Below, piece after piece: positions 63,323-64,000 of a stretch of DNA of 64,000 nt. Position 1 is the first letter of the stretch; each line of letters begins with the position of its first letter. The DNA comes from JBGLNJ01 sp041300525. GTDB taxonomy: Bacteria > Chloroflexota > Anaerolineae > Fen-1058. The DNA lies in assembly GCA_041300525.1 (NCBI GenBank), contig JBGLNJ010000001.1, positions 2,604,001 to 2,668,000 of the forward strand, given 5' to 3'. Below the pieces are notes generated by a model. The model worked only from the letters and a program-made list of their open reading frames with translations. It was not told the DNA's origin and ran no database searches. Both the position numbers and the translations under genes were made by a program.

Positions 63323-63595
63323 TCATCGCTTCGGTTTGTCTTCGTATGCCGTAATCACACGAGCTTTGTTCGTTGAGGTAATCCGACATACTGTCCCAAT
63401 CGGTCGTCCGTCAAAAGCAACGCCGATGATTTCAACCTTGCCCTCATGCGGCCAAGTTCGTCTCACTCGGCCCGTGAGGATACCGTGTTCCACATCATAG
63501 ATGTCAAAGCCGTCATCTGCTGCTTCGTCGTAGGCGTGTTCGGTCAGGTAATACAGGCCATTGCGAACCAACGCTTGAATCTGTTTGAGGCTCAC
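63323..63595 (-). CDS. DUF4258 (RelE/MqsR-like) putative toxin
   Basis: 90 residues from GTG 63595, which has GGGGAG eight bases upstream (GTG 63610 has none). DUF4258 features are LVRNGLYYLTEHAYDEA, IYDVEHGILTG and a terminal VCRITSTNKARVITAYE. This domain is predicted to be an mRNA-interferase-fold toxin. It forms an operon with the YgiT-type gene immediately downstream. Confidence 0.85.
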   Translation of the reverse strand: MSLKQIQALVRNGLYYLTEHAYDEAADDGFDIYDVEHGILTGRVRRTWPHEGKVEIIGVAFDGRPIGTVCRITSTNKARVITAYEDKPKR

Positions 63596-63656
63596 TGGAT
63601 TTCTCCCCACAGGTCGAGCGTTCGATGTTGTCTTGTGGGATGGTTACTTTCCCCAC

Positions 63657-64000
63657 TCATGAACCGGCAAAGGCGATGACGAGATGGTCGTGCTCGTCAT
63701 AATGATAACGCGCAAAGAACGGCGTCTCGTCGGGCCGCGTCTCATCGGACCGCACCTCATCGGACCGCATCGCCAGCACTCTGGGCAAAAGAACGGGCAG
63801 GTCTTCAACCAGGTCCAGTTCCGCGATGCGGTCTCGCTTCACCCATTCCAGCGCGCCCTCGGGCGACGGTCGAACATCCCGCCCGCGCGCCCGCGCCGTG
63901 AACACGAATACAATGATACCCGTTTCTTGGCCTGCGTCAATATTGAGGATGCCCCGCAAGCGCACATCGGCCACGTCCAGGCCCGTCTCTTCGCGCATCT
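63657..64000 (-). CDS. Nudix hydrolase, N-terminus outside window
   Basis: At least 114 residues. The Nudix box end REETGLDVADVRLRG lies at the window edge (GxxxxxExxxxxxxREUxEExGU; the first half is beyond base 64000). Family members hydrolyse nucleoside diphosphates linked to other moieties. The C-terminal part carries a five-residue repeat (RSDEV/RSDET/RPDET) encoded by a 15-base tandem repeat. The start codon is not in the window. Confidence 0.85.
   Translation of the reverse strand, partial: MREETGLDVADVRLRGILNIDAGQETGIIVFVFTARARGRDVRPSPEGALEWVKRDRIAELDLVEDLPVLLPRVLAMRSDEVRSDETRPDETPFFARYHYDEHDHLVIAFAGS
63724..63768. repeat. In-frame 15-bp tandem repeat, three copies
   Basis: Units GTCTCGTCGGGCCGC, GTCTCATCGGACCGC and ACCTCATCGGACCGC inside the Nudix gene. 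Same period as the minisatellite in the LuxR regulator but unrelated in sequence. Confidence 0.85.

Overview
The window is about 60% GC and reads as a Chloroflexota (Anaerolineae-like) chromosome. Pointers are secreted proteins ending in a YLPLV-type tail, a MalT/LuxR STAND regulator, a class III cyclase–AAA–TPR protein, lysine 2,3-aminomutase, F420 genes (npdG, cofE), GlnRS and many dispersed palindromic repeats. No rRNA, tRNA or CRISPR array was recognised. The lineage call is inference from gene content.

Layout. 1–5.7 kb: SPFH protein, LecA-like secreted protein, OsmC/TlpA/methyltransferase run, cobalamin adenosyltransferase, BrnT/BrnA. 5.7–15.7 kb: broken pepP, nucleotidyltransferase, glnS, M42 peptidase, atpA and a truncated atpG, PA14 protein, NIL protein, kamA. 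15.8–30.7 kb: secreted propeller-like protein, TolB-like protein, LuxR regulator with an ABC exporter, S8 protease tail, cyclase–AAA–TPR protein, histidine kinase. 30.8–37.1 kb: argF, small genes, TPR protein, cdaA and a truncated cdaR. 37.7–42.8 kb: a four-gene cassette of CHAT protease, degenerate solute-binding lipoprotein, P-loop NTPase and winged-helix/TPR protein. 43–54.7 kb: mnmA, npdG, DUF11 protein, cofE, fmt, truncated panE and AI-2E transporter, Eis-like acetyltransferase, HAD, aminoglycoside-phosphotransferase-like protein, ABC-F. 55–64 kb: AT-rich orphan, PIG-L deacetylase, REC–CHAT protein interrupted by TAG, degenerate REC–GGDEF, two signal peptidases, SDR, Mrr nuclease, DUF4258/YgiT toxin–antitoxin-like pair, Nudix.

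A structural oddity runs through the window. At about 6.48, 12.39, 18.49, 24.59, 30.69, 36.66, 42.83, 48.90, 54.85 and 61.01 kb, genes stop abruptly and are joined to unrelated sequence or to a later part of themselves. The spacing is close to 6.1 kb each time. A scaffold whose gaps were closed without Ns explains this better than biology does, so gene adjacency across these points should not be trusted. Inside each segment, operons look normal, with good ribosome binding sites and sigma70-type promoters.

The most interesting content is the CHAT/lipoprotein/NTPase/winged-helix–TPR cassette. Its CHAT and NTPase proteins share a glycine-rich beta motif, and the last two genes look like one STAND protein split in two. 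Second is the REC–CHAT protein, a phospho-receiver fused to a caspase-like protease with one in-frame amber codon.
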